Source of the DNA: Thalassobius sp050633445
Lineage (GTDB): Bacteria > Pseudomonadota > Alphaproteobacteria > Rhodobacterales > Rhodobacteraceae
Length of the DNA stretch: 64,000 nucleotides
Assembly (NCBI GenBank): GCA_050633445.1
Contig: JBOEGN010000018.1
Coordinates: 1-64,000, forward strand
Direction: 5' to 3'
Every line of letters begins with the position of its first letter. The stretch's first letter is position 1. Position numbers and translations under genes: made by a program. Shown piece after piece: positions 22,991 to 32,297 of the stretch. Under the pieces are notes generated by a model, which searched no databases, was not told the DNA's origin, and was given only the letters and a program-made list of their open reading frames with translations.

Positions 22991-25543
22991 ATGAAAGACG
23001 CTGCACCGCAAACCATATACTTGTCCGACTATACCCCGTTTGGGTTCATCGTGGACAAGGTCGAGCTGACCTTTCATCTGGCGCCCAACGCGACGCGGGT
23101 GATCAGCCGCATCGCATTCCGCCCCAATCCCGAGGCAACGGCGCGTAATTTCTTCTTGCATGGGGAACAACTACAGCTGATCTGGGCCAAGATTGATGGC
23201 ACTGATATCTCGCCTCTGCTGACAGATCAGGGTTTGACCTGCGACGTCCCTGATGCGCCCTTTGTGTGGGAGAGCGAGGTTGAAATCAGTCCCGCCACCA
23301 ACACCGCGCTGGAAGGGCTGTACATGTCGAACGGCATGTATTGCACCCAATGCGAGGCCGAGGGCTTCCGCAAAATCACCTACTATCCCGACCGCCCCGA
23401 CGTGATGAGCGTGTTCACCGTGCGGATCGAAGGTGCTGAACCTGTGCTGCTGTCCAACGGCAACCCCACCGGCAGCGGCGAGGGCTGGGCCGAATGGCAT
23501 GATCCCTGGCCCAAACCCGCCTATCTGTTCGCTTTGGTCGCGGGCGATCTGGTGAACCATCCTGACCGTTTCACCACCAAATCGGGCAAGGATGTGGAGC
23601 TGAACATCTACGTCCGCCCCGGCGACGAGGGCAAATGCGCCTTTGGGATGGAGGCTCTGAAGAAGTCCATGAAATGGGACGAGGATGTCTATGGCCGCGA
23701 ATACGATCTGGACATTTTCAACATCGTTGCGGTGGACGATTTCAACATGGGCGCGATGGAGAATAAGGGGCTGAATATCTTCAATTCGTCCTGCGTTCTG
23801 GCCTCGCCTGACACATCGACGGACGCGAATTTCGAACGGATCGAGGCGATCATCGCCCATGAATACTTCCACAACTGGACCGGCAACCGCATCACCTGCC
23901 GCGACTGGTTCCAGCTGTGTCTGAAAGAGGGGCTGACGGTCTATCGCGACGCGCAGTTCACCGCTGATATGCGATCCGAACCCGTGAAACGGATCGAGGA
24001 CGTGATCGCCCTGCGTGGGCGGCAGTTCCGCGAGGATAACGGCCCCTTGGCCCACCCGGTGCGGCCCGAAAGCTTTGTCGAGATTAACAACTTCTACACG
24101 GCCACCGTCTACGAAAAGGGGGCCGAGCTGATCGGAATGCTGAAAACGCTGGTCGGGGACGCGGACTATTATAAGGCGCTGGACCTCTATTTTGACCGCC
24201 ACGACGGCGATGCCGCCACGATCGAGGATTGGTTGCAGGTCTTCGAAGACGCGACAGACCGCGACCTTGCGCAGTTCAAACGTTGGTATTCTCAAGCCGG
24301 CACACCTCGGGTTTCTGTAGCCGAGGCGTTCGACAACGGCACCTATACGCTGACGTTCCGGCAGGAAACGCCCGCTACACCGGGTCAGGATCATAAGGAC
24401 CCGCGCGTCATTCCCATCGCTGTGGGACTGCTGACCCCTAATGGCGACGAGGCCGTACCGACCACGGTGCTGGAAATGACCAAGGCGGAGCAGTCGTTCA
24501 GTTTTGATGGGCTGGCGGCAAAACCCGTGCCCTCGATCCTGCGGGAATTTTCGGCTCCGGTGATCCTGCAACGTGACACGACGAATGCCGAACGCGCGTT
24601 CCTAATGGCGCATGACACTGATCCCTTTAATAAATGGGAGGCCGGGCGCGCGCTGGCTCGTGACGGCTTGATCCGCATGATCCGCGACGGGGCCGCGCCG
24701 GATGACGCCTATCTGGAGGCACTAACGGCCATTCTGCGGGACGATGCGTTGGACCCGGCCTTCCGAGCCTTGGCCACCGGACTGCCCAGCCAGGATGATC
24801 TGGCCCAAACCCTCTTTGATTGTGGCGCAACGCCCGATCCGCAGGCCATCTGGCAGGCGTTGGAGACATTGAAACAGGCCATGGCGCAGCATATGCAGGA
24901 TCTGCTGCCGCGCCTCTATGCGCAATACCAGGTCGAGGGGGCATATCAGCCGGATGCCGCCCAATCCGGCGCGCGGGCGCTGGCCAATACCGCCTTGTCG
25001 TTGTTGACCCGTCTGGATGGCGGCGCTCAGGCGCAGAAACAATATGACGCGGCTGACAATATGACCCAGCAGTTGGCGGGTTTTGGCTGTTTGCTGGCTG
25101 CGGGCAAGGGTCAGGCCGCCACGCGGGCCTTCTATGACCAGTGGCAACATGACCGGTTGGTGATCGACAAGTGGTTCTCGATGCAGATCGTGCAGGCGGA
25201 CCCGGACAAGGCCGCAGATTTGGCGGCAGCACTGACGCAGCACGCTGACTTTACCATGAAGAACCCCAACCGGTTCCGCGCCACTTTGGGTGCGCTGGCG
25301 ATGAGCCCTGCTGCCTTCCACCATGCCAGTGGCAAGGGCTATGCCTTGCTGGCCGATTGGCTGATCAAGCTGGACCCGCTGAACCCGCAAACGACGGCGC
25401 GAATGTGCACTGCGTTCGAAACGTGGAAACGCTATGACGCGGATCGTCAGGCGCTGATCGCTACGCAATTGGATCGAATCCTTGCGCAGCCGGGGCTAAG
25501 CCGCGATACGCAGGAGATGGTGGCGCGTATACGGAAGGCGTAA
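22991..25543 (+). CDS. pepN: Aminopeptidase N
   Basis: This 850-residue M1-family zinc aminopeptidase removes N-terminal residues from peptides in the cytosol. It shows the exopeptidase motif GAMEN (MGAMENKGLNIF) and the zinc site HEYFH-x18-E (AHEYFHNWTGN ... CLKEGLTVYRD), with a C-terminal helical domain of about 320 residues typical of the E. coli-type enzyme. An upstream in-frame start exists at 22901, but MKDAAPQTIYLSDYTPFGF matches the usual N terminus, so ATG 22991 is taken. It is divergent from glcB. Confidence 0.96.
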   Translation: MKDAAPQTIYLSDYTPFGFIVDKVELTFHLAPNATRVISRIAFRPNPEATARNFFLHGEQLQLIWAKIDGTDISPLLTDQGLTCDVPDAPFVWESEVEISPATNTALEGLYMSNGMYCTQCEAEGFRKITYYPDRPDVMSVFTVRIEGAEPVLLSNGNPTGSGEGWAEWHDPWPKPAYLFALVAGDLVNHPDRFTTKSGKDVELNIYVRPGDEGKCAFGMEALKKSMKWDEDVYGREYDLDIFNIVAVDDFNMGAMENKGLNIFNSSCVLASPDTSTDANFERIEAIIAHEYFHNWTGNRITCRDWFQLCLKEGLTVYRDAQFTADMRSEPVKRIEDVIALRGRQFREDNGPLAHPVRPESFVEINNFYTATVYEKGAELIGMLKTLVGDADYYKALDLYFDRHDGDAATIEDWLQVFEDATDRDLAQFKRWYSQAGTPRVSVAEAFDNGTYTLTFRQETPATPGQDHKDPRVIPIAVGLLTPNGDEAVPTTVLEMTKAEQSFSFDGLAAKPVPSILREFSAPVILQRDTTNAERAFLMAHDTDPFNKWEAGRALARDGLIRMIRDGAAPDDAYLEALTAILRDDALDPAFRALATGLPSQDDLAQTLFDCGATPDPQAIWQALETLKQAMAQHMQDLLPRLYAQYQVEGAYQPDAAQSGARALANTALSLLTRLDGGAQAQKQYDAADNMTQQLAGFGCLLAAGKGQAATRAFYDQWQHDRLVIDKWFSMQIVQADPDKAADLAAALTQHADFTMKNPNRFRATLGALAMSPAAFHHASGKGYALLADWLIKLDPLNPQTTARMCTAFETWKRYDADRQALIATQLDRILAQPGLSRDTQEMVARIRKA

Positions 25544-25671
25544 GCCTTGGAAAACCATACGCATTCGAACTGAAGCAAGCCTGTCACATTTTGTTTAAAT
25601 AGTCGGAAAATCGGGGCGCAGAGGCATATCTTAACCTCATCCTATCCGGTGTTTGGGTCATAATTTATTAT

Positions 25672-26115
25672 ATGAATCGGTTGCATGAATATCATTGGCG
25701 CGGTCTGGACCCGCTGCACCTGGGCGCAGGTGCGGCGCTGGGTGTGTTTTGGCTTCTTTTGTTTGCCGTGGCCAAGCTGTTGCCCACGTGGCAAATGATG
25801 CTGCTGATTGGGGGGGTCGCGATACTGACCGCGCTATTCTGGCAAAGACTGATGAGCCGGAAACGCTCGGGCGCGTGGCTGACCGCGACCCATCTGAATG
25901 TCTATTACGGAAATAAACACTGGTCGTTTCCTTTGTCGGGCATTCAGGCTGTGGGCGCACGCTCGGCCCCTTTTTATGCCCGCCCCCCGCATCTGGAACT
26001 GGCCGGAGGGCGGCGCGTGCACCTGCCTTTGACCTGCCTACCGACCGCGCATGAATTGCGGCGCTGGTTTGAGGACAAGCCGATCAGGGTTGACGCCAAG
26101 GTGACTCTGTCCTGA
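25672..26115 (+). CDS. Small membrane protein with PH-like C-terminal region, function unknown
   Basis: A 147-residue protein with two predicted membrane helices (LGAGAALGVFWLLLFAVAKLL and MMLLIGGVAILTALFW, about residues 18-60) and a cytosolic C-terminal part of about 85 residues. The latter has a beta-strand pattern (WLTATHLNVYYGNKHWSFPLSGIQAVG) that resembles bacterial PH-like domains in small two-helix proteins. No catalytic motif. It lies 27 bases ahead of an SDR gene and may be cotranscribed with it. Confidence 0.65.
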   Translation: MNRLHEYHWRGLDPLHLGAGAALGVFWLLLFAVAKLLPTWQMMLLIGGVAILTALFWQRLMSRKRSGAWLTATHLNVYYGNKHWSFPLSGIQAVGARSAPFYARPPHLELAGGRRVHLPLTCLPTAHELRRWFEDKPIRVDAKVTLS

Positions 26116-26142
26116 ACTGCGCAAAGCGGCGAGGAGAACAGA

Positions 26143-26877
26143 ATGACCCACACGATTTTGATCACCGGCGGCAGCGCCGGGATTGGCGCAGCGACCGCCA
26201 GATTGGCCGCAAAGCGTGGCCATGACGTGATCCTGACCTATTGCAATGACCGGACCCGCGCCGATGCGGTTGGCGCTGACATTCGGGCCTTGGGGCAGTC
26301 CGCCCAAGTGATCCAGTGCGATGTTGCTGATCCGACGCAGATCGAGGCGATGTACGCCTCGATTCCCAAGACAACTTCGCTGCATCTGGTGAACAACGCT
26401 GGGATCGTCGATCAAGCCGCCCCTGTCGCCGAGATGACGGCCGAACGCGTCGCCAACATGTTTCAGATCAACGTGGTTGGGGCCTTCATGGTGGCCAAGG
26501 GGGCCATTCAGCATATGCGCAACGCGGGCCAAACCGGGCATATCGTCAATCTATCCTCGGCTGCGGCCCGATTGGGATCGGCGAACCAATATGTGGATTA
26601 TGCGGCCTCGAAAGCGGCAATAGACACCTTTACCATCGGGCTGGCCGACGAACTGGCCCCCGAAGGGATCCGCGTCAATGCCGTGCGCCCCGGCCTGATC
26701 AAGACGGACATACACGCCAAAGGAGGCCAGCCCGACCGCTTGGAACGCCTGTCCAACTCTATTCCCTTGGGCCGATCTGGCAGCGCCGAGGAAGTGGCCG
26801 AGACGATCCTTTGGCTGCTAAGCGATCAGGCGTCGTATGTGACGCGCACCCTGTTGGACGTGGCTGGCGGGCGCTGA
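26143..26877 (+). CDS. SDR family oxidoreductase
   Basis: A 244-residue short-chain dehydrogenase with the cofactor motif TGGSAGIG, NNAG, the catalytic Ser-Tyr-Lys (LSSAAARLG ... YVDYAASKAA) and the RPGLIKTDIH loop. The TYCNDRTRADA stretch after the second strand fits NADP(H) preference (arginine near the ribose phosphate). It resembles FabG-like reductases annotated as glucose-1-dehydrogenase or 3-oxoacyl reductase, but the substrate is not inferable. The start has a clear GAGGAGAA ribosome-binding site. Confidence 0.9.
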   Translation: MTHTILITGGSAGIGAATARLAAKRGHDVILTYCNDRTRADAVGADIRALGQSAQVIQCDVADPTQIEAMYASIPKTTSLHLVNNAGIVDQAAPVAEMTAERVANMFQINVVGAFMVAKGAIQHMRNAGQTGHIVNLSSAAARLGSANQYVDYAASKAAIDTFTIGLADELAPEGIRVNAVRPGLIKTDIHAKGGQPDRLERLSNSIPLGRSGSAEEVAETILWLLSDQASYVTRTLLDVAGGR

Positions 26878-27040
26878 TACCGCAACCAGAGTGTGACCTT
26901 AGGGCAGCTTCGCCCGATAGTTGCTGCGCAAATTCCCGAAAACCAGCCACACTTGGCCATGTTTCGGCCCAAAATCACAGGTCATATAGAGGGATTAACA
27001 GGCAAGGCGACGCTGCTGTCGTCCAAAACCGGATACCCGA

Positions 27041-28351
27041 ATGAAGCATCTGCTGTCCAATCGCACAAACCTAAAGCTCCGCGCGCCGAAATTTTTACGA
27101 CGCAGCGCGCAGCCACAGGTGCCCACGCCGCAGGGCGCGCCCACGCCCGCACCGCCGGGTCCGATGCCCATTCGGCTCCAGCGCGCCTTGGACATTCCTG
27201 TCACGGACACCAGCACGGAACAGTCGCGGCGCGAATACGTGATCTCGCGCGGGCAATTTTTGGCCCGTCAGGACATGTGGGACGAACTGGGAACCGAGCT
27301 GCGCCACCATGACCGCACCCGCGCCCGCACCAAAGCAGACATGCCCCTGGCCGAGCTGCTGGCCTATGGCGCGCGTTCGGACGTGGTGGAACCTTTGCTA
27401 CGGCAAATCCGGTCTGGCCGTGTGAACCCCGCCGAAGTCGAAAGCCTGCCCGCGCTGGAACATCTGGAGTTCGCGCTGGATGACAGCCCCAAGGACTATG
27501 GCGTCGCGCTGGTCGTTTTACATGCGCTTATGGACGTTGCTTGGGCTTTTCACGCGGTCGACAGCAGCGCGGGGCTGAAATCTTCGGGGTTGTCGAAACA
27601 CAGTTCCAAGGCGTTTCAGGCCTGTATGGCCAGCGCCGAGGATATTCTGGACCGGTTCGACGCCTTTGAGCAGAACAGTCCGGCCCTGGCTGCGGCGCGT
27701 TGCAAAATGCTGCCCAGTCAGGACAACCCCGAAAGCCGGGTCGTTGACGACTATGAAGACCTGATCGACCTGGACCCGCACAACCCCAACCACATGCGCG
27801 AGTTTGGCCGATTTATGCTGCCCCGCTGGTTCGGCTCGCATCAACAGTTGGAAATTCAGGCGCGCCGGATCTCGGCGTTGACGCAGGATATTTGGGGCGC
27901 CGGAGGCTATACCTGGACCTGTCTGGATGCGTTGAAACTGGACCCTGACGTCCTAAAAATGCTGGAACCGGATCTGTTTATCGAGGGCATGCGAGATATT
28001 TTGCAACGCCGCTCGGACCAGCATACGGCCAATCTGTTCGCGGCTTTCTGCTCGATCACGCTGCACGCGCGCAAGCTGCGCAACAGCCCTTATCAGGATC
28101 AGCTAAAATCGCTTCGCTCTGCCTTTGATTGGGTATTGCAGGATCATCTGCGCGAGGTGCATCCGTTGGTCTGGGCGCTGGCCGAACAGGACACAATGGG
28201 CGAAGAGTCCCTCATCTATAATGAAAAACTCGCCGAGGAAGGCCGCGGCAGTGCGTTCCGCCGCATCTCGCGTCATTTCGAGTCTGACATCCGCAACGGC
28301 GCTCGCGTGGTATTCGGCGAACAAGGGCCGCAAATCCTGCCACGCGGGTAA
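27041..28351 (+). CDS. Conserved hypothetical protein, about 436 residues
   Basis: I do not recognise this family. It has a proline-rich basic N terminus (residues 1-45), then an all-helical soluble body with no signal peptide or membrane segment. A stretch MPLAELLAYGARSDVVEPLL is followed by a mainly alpha region, including WAFHAVDSSAGLKSSGLSKHSSKAFQAC and LDPHNPNHMREFGRFMLPRWFGS, which resembles helical-repeat, tetratricopeptide-like packing. The N-terminal 42 residues may be untranslated, as a later ATG (27167, MPIRLQRALD) is possible. It stands alone between an SDR gene and gatB. Confidence 0.68.
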   Translation: MKHLLSNRTNLKLRAPKFLRRSAQPQVPTPQGAPTPAPPGPMPIRLQRALDIPVTDTSTEQSRREYVISRGQFLARQDMWDELGTELRHHDRTRARTKADMPLAELLAYGARSDVVEPLLRQIRSGRVNPAEVESLPALEHLEFALDDSPKDYGVALVVLHALMDVAWAFHAVDSSAGLKSSGLSKHSSKAFQACMASAEDILDRFDAFEQNSPALAAARCKMLPSQDNPESRVVDDYEDLIDLDPHNPNHMREFGRFMLPRWFGSHQQLEIQARRISALTQDIWGAGGYTWTCLDALKLDPDVLKMLEPDLFIEGMRDILQRRSDQHTANLFAAFCSITLHARKLRNSPYQDQLKSLRSAFDWVLQDHLREVHPLVWALAEQDTMGEESLIYNEKLAEEGRGSAFRRISRHFESDIRNGARVVFGEQGPQILPRG

Positions 28352-28453
28352 ATCGCCGGCGCAATCTGACGCCCAAACCGGCCAAGCCCTCTTGCCCCTT
28401 TGGCACCCCTGTCCTAGAACGCGATGGAATTGCTGTGACAAAGGGCGGATACC

Positions 28454-29968
28454 ATGCTGGACCTGACATATGAGACCCCGAAACCCAAGATGATTGCTGG
28501 TGCAAAGCATGACTGGGAACTGGTGATCGGTATGGAGGTGCACGCGCAGGTCAGCTCGAATGCGAAACTGTTCTCGGGCGCGTCCACGAAATTCGGGGCC
28601 GAGCCGAACTCGAACGTCGCCTTTGTGGATTCAGCGCAGCCCGGCATGTTGCCCGTCATTAACGAATACTGTGTCGAACAGGCCGTGCGCACAGGTCTGG
28701 GTCTGAAGGCCGAGATCAACCTGTGGTCCGCCTTTGACCGCAAGAACTATTTCTATCCTGACCTGCCGCAGGGCTATCAGATCAGCCAGCTGTACCACCC
28801 CATCGTGGGCGAAGGCGAAATTCTGGTCGATATGGGCCCCGGCGTGGCGCGCCTCGTGCGGATCGAGCGCATCCACCTGGAACAGGACGCGGGCAAATCG
28901 GTACATGACATGGATCCGAACATGTCCTTTGTGGATCTGAACCGGACCGGTGTCGCCCTGATGGAAATCGTCAGCCGCCCCGACATCCGTGGCCCCGAAG
29001 AGGCCGCCGCCTATGTCACCAAAATGCGCCAGATCCTGCGCTATCTGGGCACCTGTGATGGCAACATGCAAAACGGCAACCTGCGCGCGGATGTGAACGT
29101 GTCGATCTGCCGTCCCGGCCAGTATGAGAAATACATGGAGACCCAGGACTTCGACCACTTGGGCACACGTTGCGAAATCAAGAACATGAACTCGATGCGG
29201 TTTATCCAGGCCGCAATCGAGGTCGAGGCCCGCCGCCAGGTCGCCATTGTCGAGGCCGGAGGCGAGGTCGTGCAGGAAACCCGCCTGTATGATCCCGACA
29301 AAAACGAGACACGCTCGATGCGGTCCAAGGAAGAGGCGCATGATTACCGCTATTTCCCCGATCCCGACCTGCTGCCGCTGGAAATCGAACAGGCTTGGGT
29401 CGATGACATCGCAGGCACCCTGCCCGAACTGCCCGACGAAAAGAAAGCCCGCTTTATCGGCGACTATGGCCTGTCGGAATATGACGCCAGCGTGCTGACC
29501 GCCGAAGTGCCCAACGCCACCTTCTTTGAAGAGGTCGCAGGCGCGGGTGGCGACGGCAAACTGGCCGCAAACTGGGTCATCAACGAACTGTTCGGCCGCC
29601 TGAAAAAAGAAGACCACGACATCACCGAAAGCCCGGTGTCGCCCGCTCAACTGGCTGGTATCATCAAGCTGATCAAGTCGGACGCCATCAGCGGCAAGAT
29701 CGCTAAGGACCTGTTCGAGATCGTCTATACCGAAGGCGGCGACCCCGAAAAAATCGTCGAAGAGCGTGGCATGAAGCAGGTCACCGACACCGGTGCCATC
29801 GAGGCCGCGGTGGACGAGATCATCGCCGCCAACCCCGCCCAGGTCGAAAAAGCCAAGCAAAACCCAAAACTTGCGGGTTGGTTCGTGGGTCAGGTCATGA
29901 AAGCCACCGGCGGCAAGGCCAATCCCAAAGCCGTAAACCAACTGGTCGCCAAGAAGCTGGCTCAATAG
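28454..29968 (+). CDS. gatB: Aspartyl/glutamyl-tRNA amidotransferase subunit B
   Basis: GatB (504 residues) is the kinase/tRNA-binding subunit of GatCAB, which converts Glu-tRNA(Gln) and Asp-tRNA(Asn) into the amide forms. Hallmarks are VIGMEVHAQ, the YFYPDLPQGYQISQ segment, NRTGVALMEIVSRPDI, the MRSKEEAHDYRYFPDPDL motif, and the C-terminal YqeY-like domain ending in KAVNQLVAKKLAQ. gatA and gatC are not adjacent, so the operon is split. ATG 28454 fits homologues once an N-terminal 16-residue extension is allowed. Confidence 0.96.
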   Translation: MLDLTYETPKPKMIAGAKHDWELVIGMEVHAQVSSNAKLFSGASTKFGAEPNSNVAFVDSAQPGMLPVINEYCVEQAVRTGLGLKAEINLWSAFDRKNYFYPDLPQGYQISQLYHPIVGEGEILVDMGPGVARLVRIERIHLEQDAGKSVHDMDPNMSFVDLNRTGVALMEIVSRPDIRGPEEAAAYVTKMRQILRYLGTCDGNMQNGNLRADVNVSICRPGQYEKYMETQDFDHLGTRCEIKNMNSMRFIQAAIEVEARRQVAIVEAGGEVVQETRLYDPDKNETRSMRSKEEAHDYRYFPDPDLLPLEIEQAWVDDIAGTLPELPDEKKARFIGDYGLSEYDASVLTAEVPNATFFEEVAGAGGDGKLAANWVINELFGRLKKEDHDITESPVSPAQLAGIIKLIKSDAISGKIAKDLFEIVYTEGGDPEKIVEERGMKQVTDTGAIEAAVDEIIAANPAQVEKAKQNPKLAGWFVGQVMKATGGKANPKAVNQLVAKKLAQ

Positions 29969-30007
29969 TCCGACAAGCGGCGGGCCGAATTCCTCTTGCA
30001 CCGAAAT

Positions 30008-30040
30008 AGCGCGCCCCCTTGTGGCTGACGCGCTCCTTTT
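30008..30040 (+). terminator. Possible intrinsic terminator after gatB
   Basis: AGCGCG (30008-30013) can pair with CGCGCT (30029-30034), followed by CCTTTT. The stem is short and the loop large, so this is weak. Confidence 0.3.
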
Positions 30041-30121
30041 CCGCTGCGTTAAACCTCAGAATTGGCTTTGCTTGGAGGGGGTGTTTCACCCTATCCTGGA
30101 CGCCAGCCACAGGAGTTTCGA

Positions 30122-30601
30122 ATGTCAGAACAAGCGCCGTTCATGTCCTCGGAAATGGAGGTCCTGCCCGAGTGGATCGACTATAACGGCCACCTGAACA
30201 TGGCATATTACAATGTGCTGTTCGATCAGGGCGCAGACCAAGCCTTTAAGCTGATGGGATTTGGCCCAGACTATGCGGCCACCCGCAAACATACGACCTA
30301 TAGCGCGGATTTTCGGGTGCGGTATTTGCGCGAACTGCATGTCAGCGCCAAGGTCAAAGTCGGTTTTCAACTGCTGGACAGTGACGGGCGCAAATTCCAT
30401 TTCTGCCAGTGGCTGTTTCACTCTGACGGTTGGCTGTCCGCGACAGGGGAAGGGATCGGCCTGCATATCGACCAAAGCGGCCCGCGCGTGGCCCCTTATC
30501 CCGAAGACGTCGCCGCCAAGGTCGCAGCATTGCTGAAGGTGCACAAATCCGCGCCCGTGCCGGATTTTGTGGGCAAACCCATGACTATTCGCAAAGGGTG
30601 A
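30122..30601 (+). CDS. Hotdog-fold acyl-CoA thioesterase family protein
   Basis: This 159-residue protein has the hotdog pattern of 4HBT-type thioesterases: WIDYNGHLNMAYYNVLFDQG near the N terminus (a variant of the D-x-x-G-H-x-N-N core), then SADFRVRYLRELHVSAKV and a long FHFCQWLFHSDG helix. Closest in style to the thioesterases encoded with carnitine/betainyl-CoA genes, but no such genes lie here. The ORF frame opens at 30062; ATG 30122 follows an AGGAG site. It ends with GTGATCAC, shared with the stop of the convergent small protein. Confidence 0.78.
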   Translation: MSEQAPFMSSEMEVLPEWIDYNGHLNMAYYNVLFDQGADQAFKLMGFGPDYAATRKHTTYSADFRVRYLRELHVSAKVKVGFQLLDSDGRKFHFCQWLFHSDGWLSATGEGIGLHIDQSGPRVAPYPEDVAAKVAALLKVHKSAPVPDFVGKPMTIRKG

Positions 30602-30871
30602 TCACCCCTTTAACTGTCGGGTAAGACGACGCAATTTGGCGCGGGCCTCGTCAACCGAGAGCGTTTGACCATCCTGCATCACCGACAGCCCGAACTTGAG
30701 AATACAGCTGGAGCCAACCCACATCCGGTGTCCGTTCCGGCGGCTGCGCACCTCGAAAATATAGCGCAAATTGCGTTGCCCACACAGGGTGCAACAGGCC
30801 CGTGCCGTCCCGCGATCCTGAACCGTTTCGGTGAAAACCCAGTCGGAATAGTTGTTGATGGATCTGGTCAT
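30602..30871 (-). CDS. Small cysteine-rich protein, possible zinc-binding
   Basis: An 89-residue protein with C-C-x2-C (ACCTLCGQRNLRY) and a later Cys in WVGSSCILKF, an arrangement that suggests a small zinc ribbon-like or treble-clef element, followed by a charged helix (VDEARAKLRRLTRQLKG). It has no signal peptide. I do not recognise the family by name, though similar small proteins are common in Rhodobacterales. The upstream frame start at 30973 is unlikely, because AGGGGG precedes ATG 30871. It converges on the thioesterase gene without a gap. Confidence 0.66.
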   Translation of the reverse strand: MTRSINNYSDWVFTETVQDRGTARACCTLCGQRNLRYIFEVRSRRNGHRMWVGSSCILKFGLSVMQDGQTLSVDEARAKLRRLTRQLKG

Positions 30872-31015
30872 GCGTCCCCCTTTTGCCCGAGGACGACACG
30901 CTGTCAGGCGGGTGTTTAGGCCGGATTGATCGAGCGCACGTTGCGCGCCTGTTGAGTTTTGGACATTTCGCAAATGGCTGATATTGTTGGAGTGATTTCA
31001 AAACGGACATTTAGA

Positions 31016-31510
31016 ATGCCAAAATACGAGTACAAGGTGGTTCCGGCCCCGGCGAAGGGCAAAAAGGCCAAGGGTGTGCGCGGCACCGAGGCGCGATTTG
31101 CCTTCGCGCTTGAAGAATTGATGAATCAAATGGGCGCCGAGGGCTGGGAATATCAGCGGGCCGAAACGCTTCCCAGCGAAGAGCGCCACGGCCTGACCTC
31201 GATCACGACCACCTATCGCAACATGCTGGTGTTTCGTCGTCTGCGGCAAGGTGAGGTCGAGGTGTTTGAGCCTCGGCAATTGCCCCCCCCAGCCGACACG
31301 CAGCCCGAGCCGGTCGCAGACCCTGACGACACGCCGGCCGGTTTTTTCGCGATTGTGGGGGATAACGGTGTCGAAGATGCCGAAGATCTCAGCAGCCCCA
31401 CCGCGACTCTGTTGATCGAACGCGCGGCCAGATTGAAGGCAGTTTCGGACTATGAAGATGAAGACGTGGTTGACGACGGTTCCGATGTAGTGCAGGACAA
31501 GACTGCCTGA
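31016..31510 (+). CDS. DUF4177 domain-containing protein
   Basis: This 164-residue protein carries an N-terminal DUF4177 domain (residues 1-90): MPKYEYKVVPAP, then LEELMNQMGAEGWEYQRAETLPSEE and a YRNMLVFRR strand. The domain is small and its function unknown. The C-terminal 75 residues are proline- and aspartate-rich and probably disordered, ending in acidic repeats (SDYEDEDVVDDGSDVVQ). The longer in-frame start at 30959 is less likely than ATG 31016, since family members begin at MPKYEYKV. Confidence 0.75.
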   Translation: MPKYEYKVVPAPAKGKKAKGVRGTEARFAFALEELMNQMGAEGWEYQRAETLPSEERHGLTSITTTYRNMLVFRRLRQGEVEVFEPRQLPPPADTQPEPVADPDDTPAGFFAIVGDNGVEDAEDLSSPTATLLIERAARLKAVSDYEDEDVVDDGSDVVQDKTA

Positions 31511-31673
31511 TTTTTGTTCGGTGTTTTTATTATGTTTTTCCAGCGGTTAGGCTGCGGAGTTTGGCAATTTCTCGCCAAATGATCGCGTTATTCACAGATT
31601 TTTTCCTGCGCCCCCCCTTCAACTCAGCGCCAGAAAGTCTACAATCCATCGTCCGAGTCGAATAGGTGATCTT

Positions 31674-32297
31674 ATGGCGAAATCTGACCCGTTTGGTTTT
31701 GATATGTCGATCAAATCCGCCAAGAAGAAAAACCCCCGTGGCCGACGGGGGATGAGTGGGGAGTCTGAAACCTCGACCCGCTTGTGCGAGCACGAAGGCT
31801 GCCAGGAGGCTGGCAAATACCGCGCGCCGCGTGCGCCCGACGTGCTGGATGAATTCCTGTGGTTCTGCAAGGATCACGTGCGCGAATATAACCAGAAATG
31901 GAGCTTCTTCGACGGCACAACCGAGGCCGAGATTAACGCTCAGACGTCCAAAGATAAGGTTTGGGAACGCCAGACCCGTCCGATGGGCGACCCCGAGGCC
32001 CGCGCCTGGGCCCGTCTGGGCATCGAGGATCCACATCAGGTTCTGGGTGAAAATGCGACGAAAAACCCGGGCAAAGCCAATACCGGCGGCCGCCGTCTGC
32101 CCCCGACCGAACGCCGCGCAGTCGACATCCTCGAGGCGCAGGACAGCTGGTCCAAGGCCGAAATCCGTAAGGCCTATAAGAAGCTGATCAAGGTTCTGCA
32201 CCCCGACATGAACGGTGGCGATCGCAGCCAAGAAGAGCAGCTGCAAGAGGTCATGTGGGCCTGGGATCAGATCAAAGAAAGCCGTAGCTTCAAATAG
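31674..32297 (+). CDS. J domain-containing protein (DnaJ-like), Rhodobacterales type
   Basis: This 207-residue protein has a C-terminal J domain: KAEIRKAYKKLIKVLHPDMNGGDRS with the essential HPD (residues about 180-182). The N-terminal part has four residues consistent with a metal site (CEHEGCQEAG and WFCKDH). It lacks the G/F and zinc domains of DnaJ, so it is a specialised Hsp70 co-chaperone. In many related genomes such a gene sits just ahead of cobS, as here (with msrB between on the other strand). The role in cobalt chelation is therefore an inference from neighbourhood only. AGGTGA precedes ATG 31674. Confidence 0.84.
   Translation: MAKSDPFGFDMSIKSAKKKNPRGRRGMSGESETSTRLCEHEGCQEAGKYRAPRAPDVLDEFLWFCKDHVREYNQKWSFFDGTTEAEINAQTSKDKVWERQTRPMGDPEARAWARLGIEDPHQVLGENATKNPGKANTGGRRLPPTERRAVDILEAQDSWSKAEIRKAYKKLIKVLHPDMNGGDRSQEEQLQEVMWAWDQIKESRSFK

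Noticed and set aside
28352..28453. tRNA or RNA gene between the helical protein and gatB
   Set aside because: No cloverleaf arms or T-loop could be formed; the gap is short.
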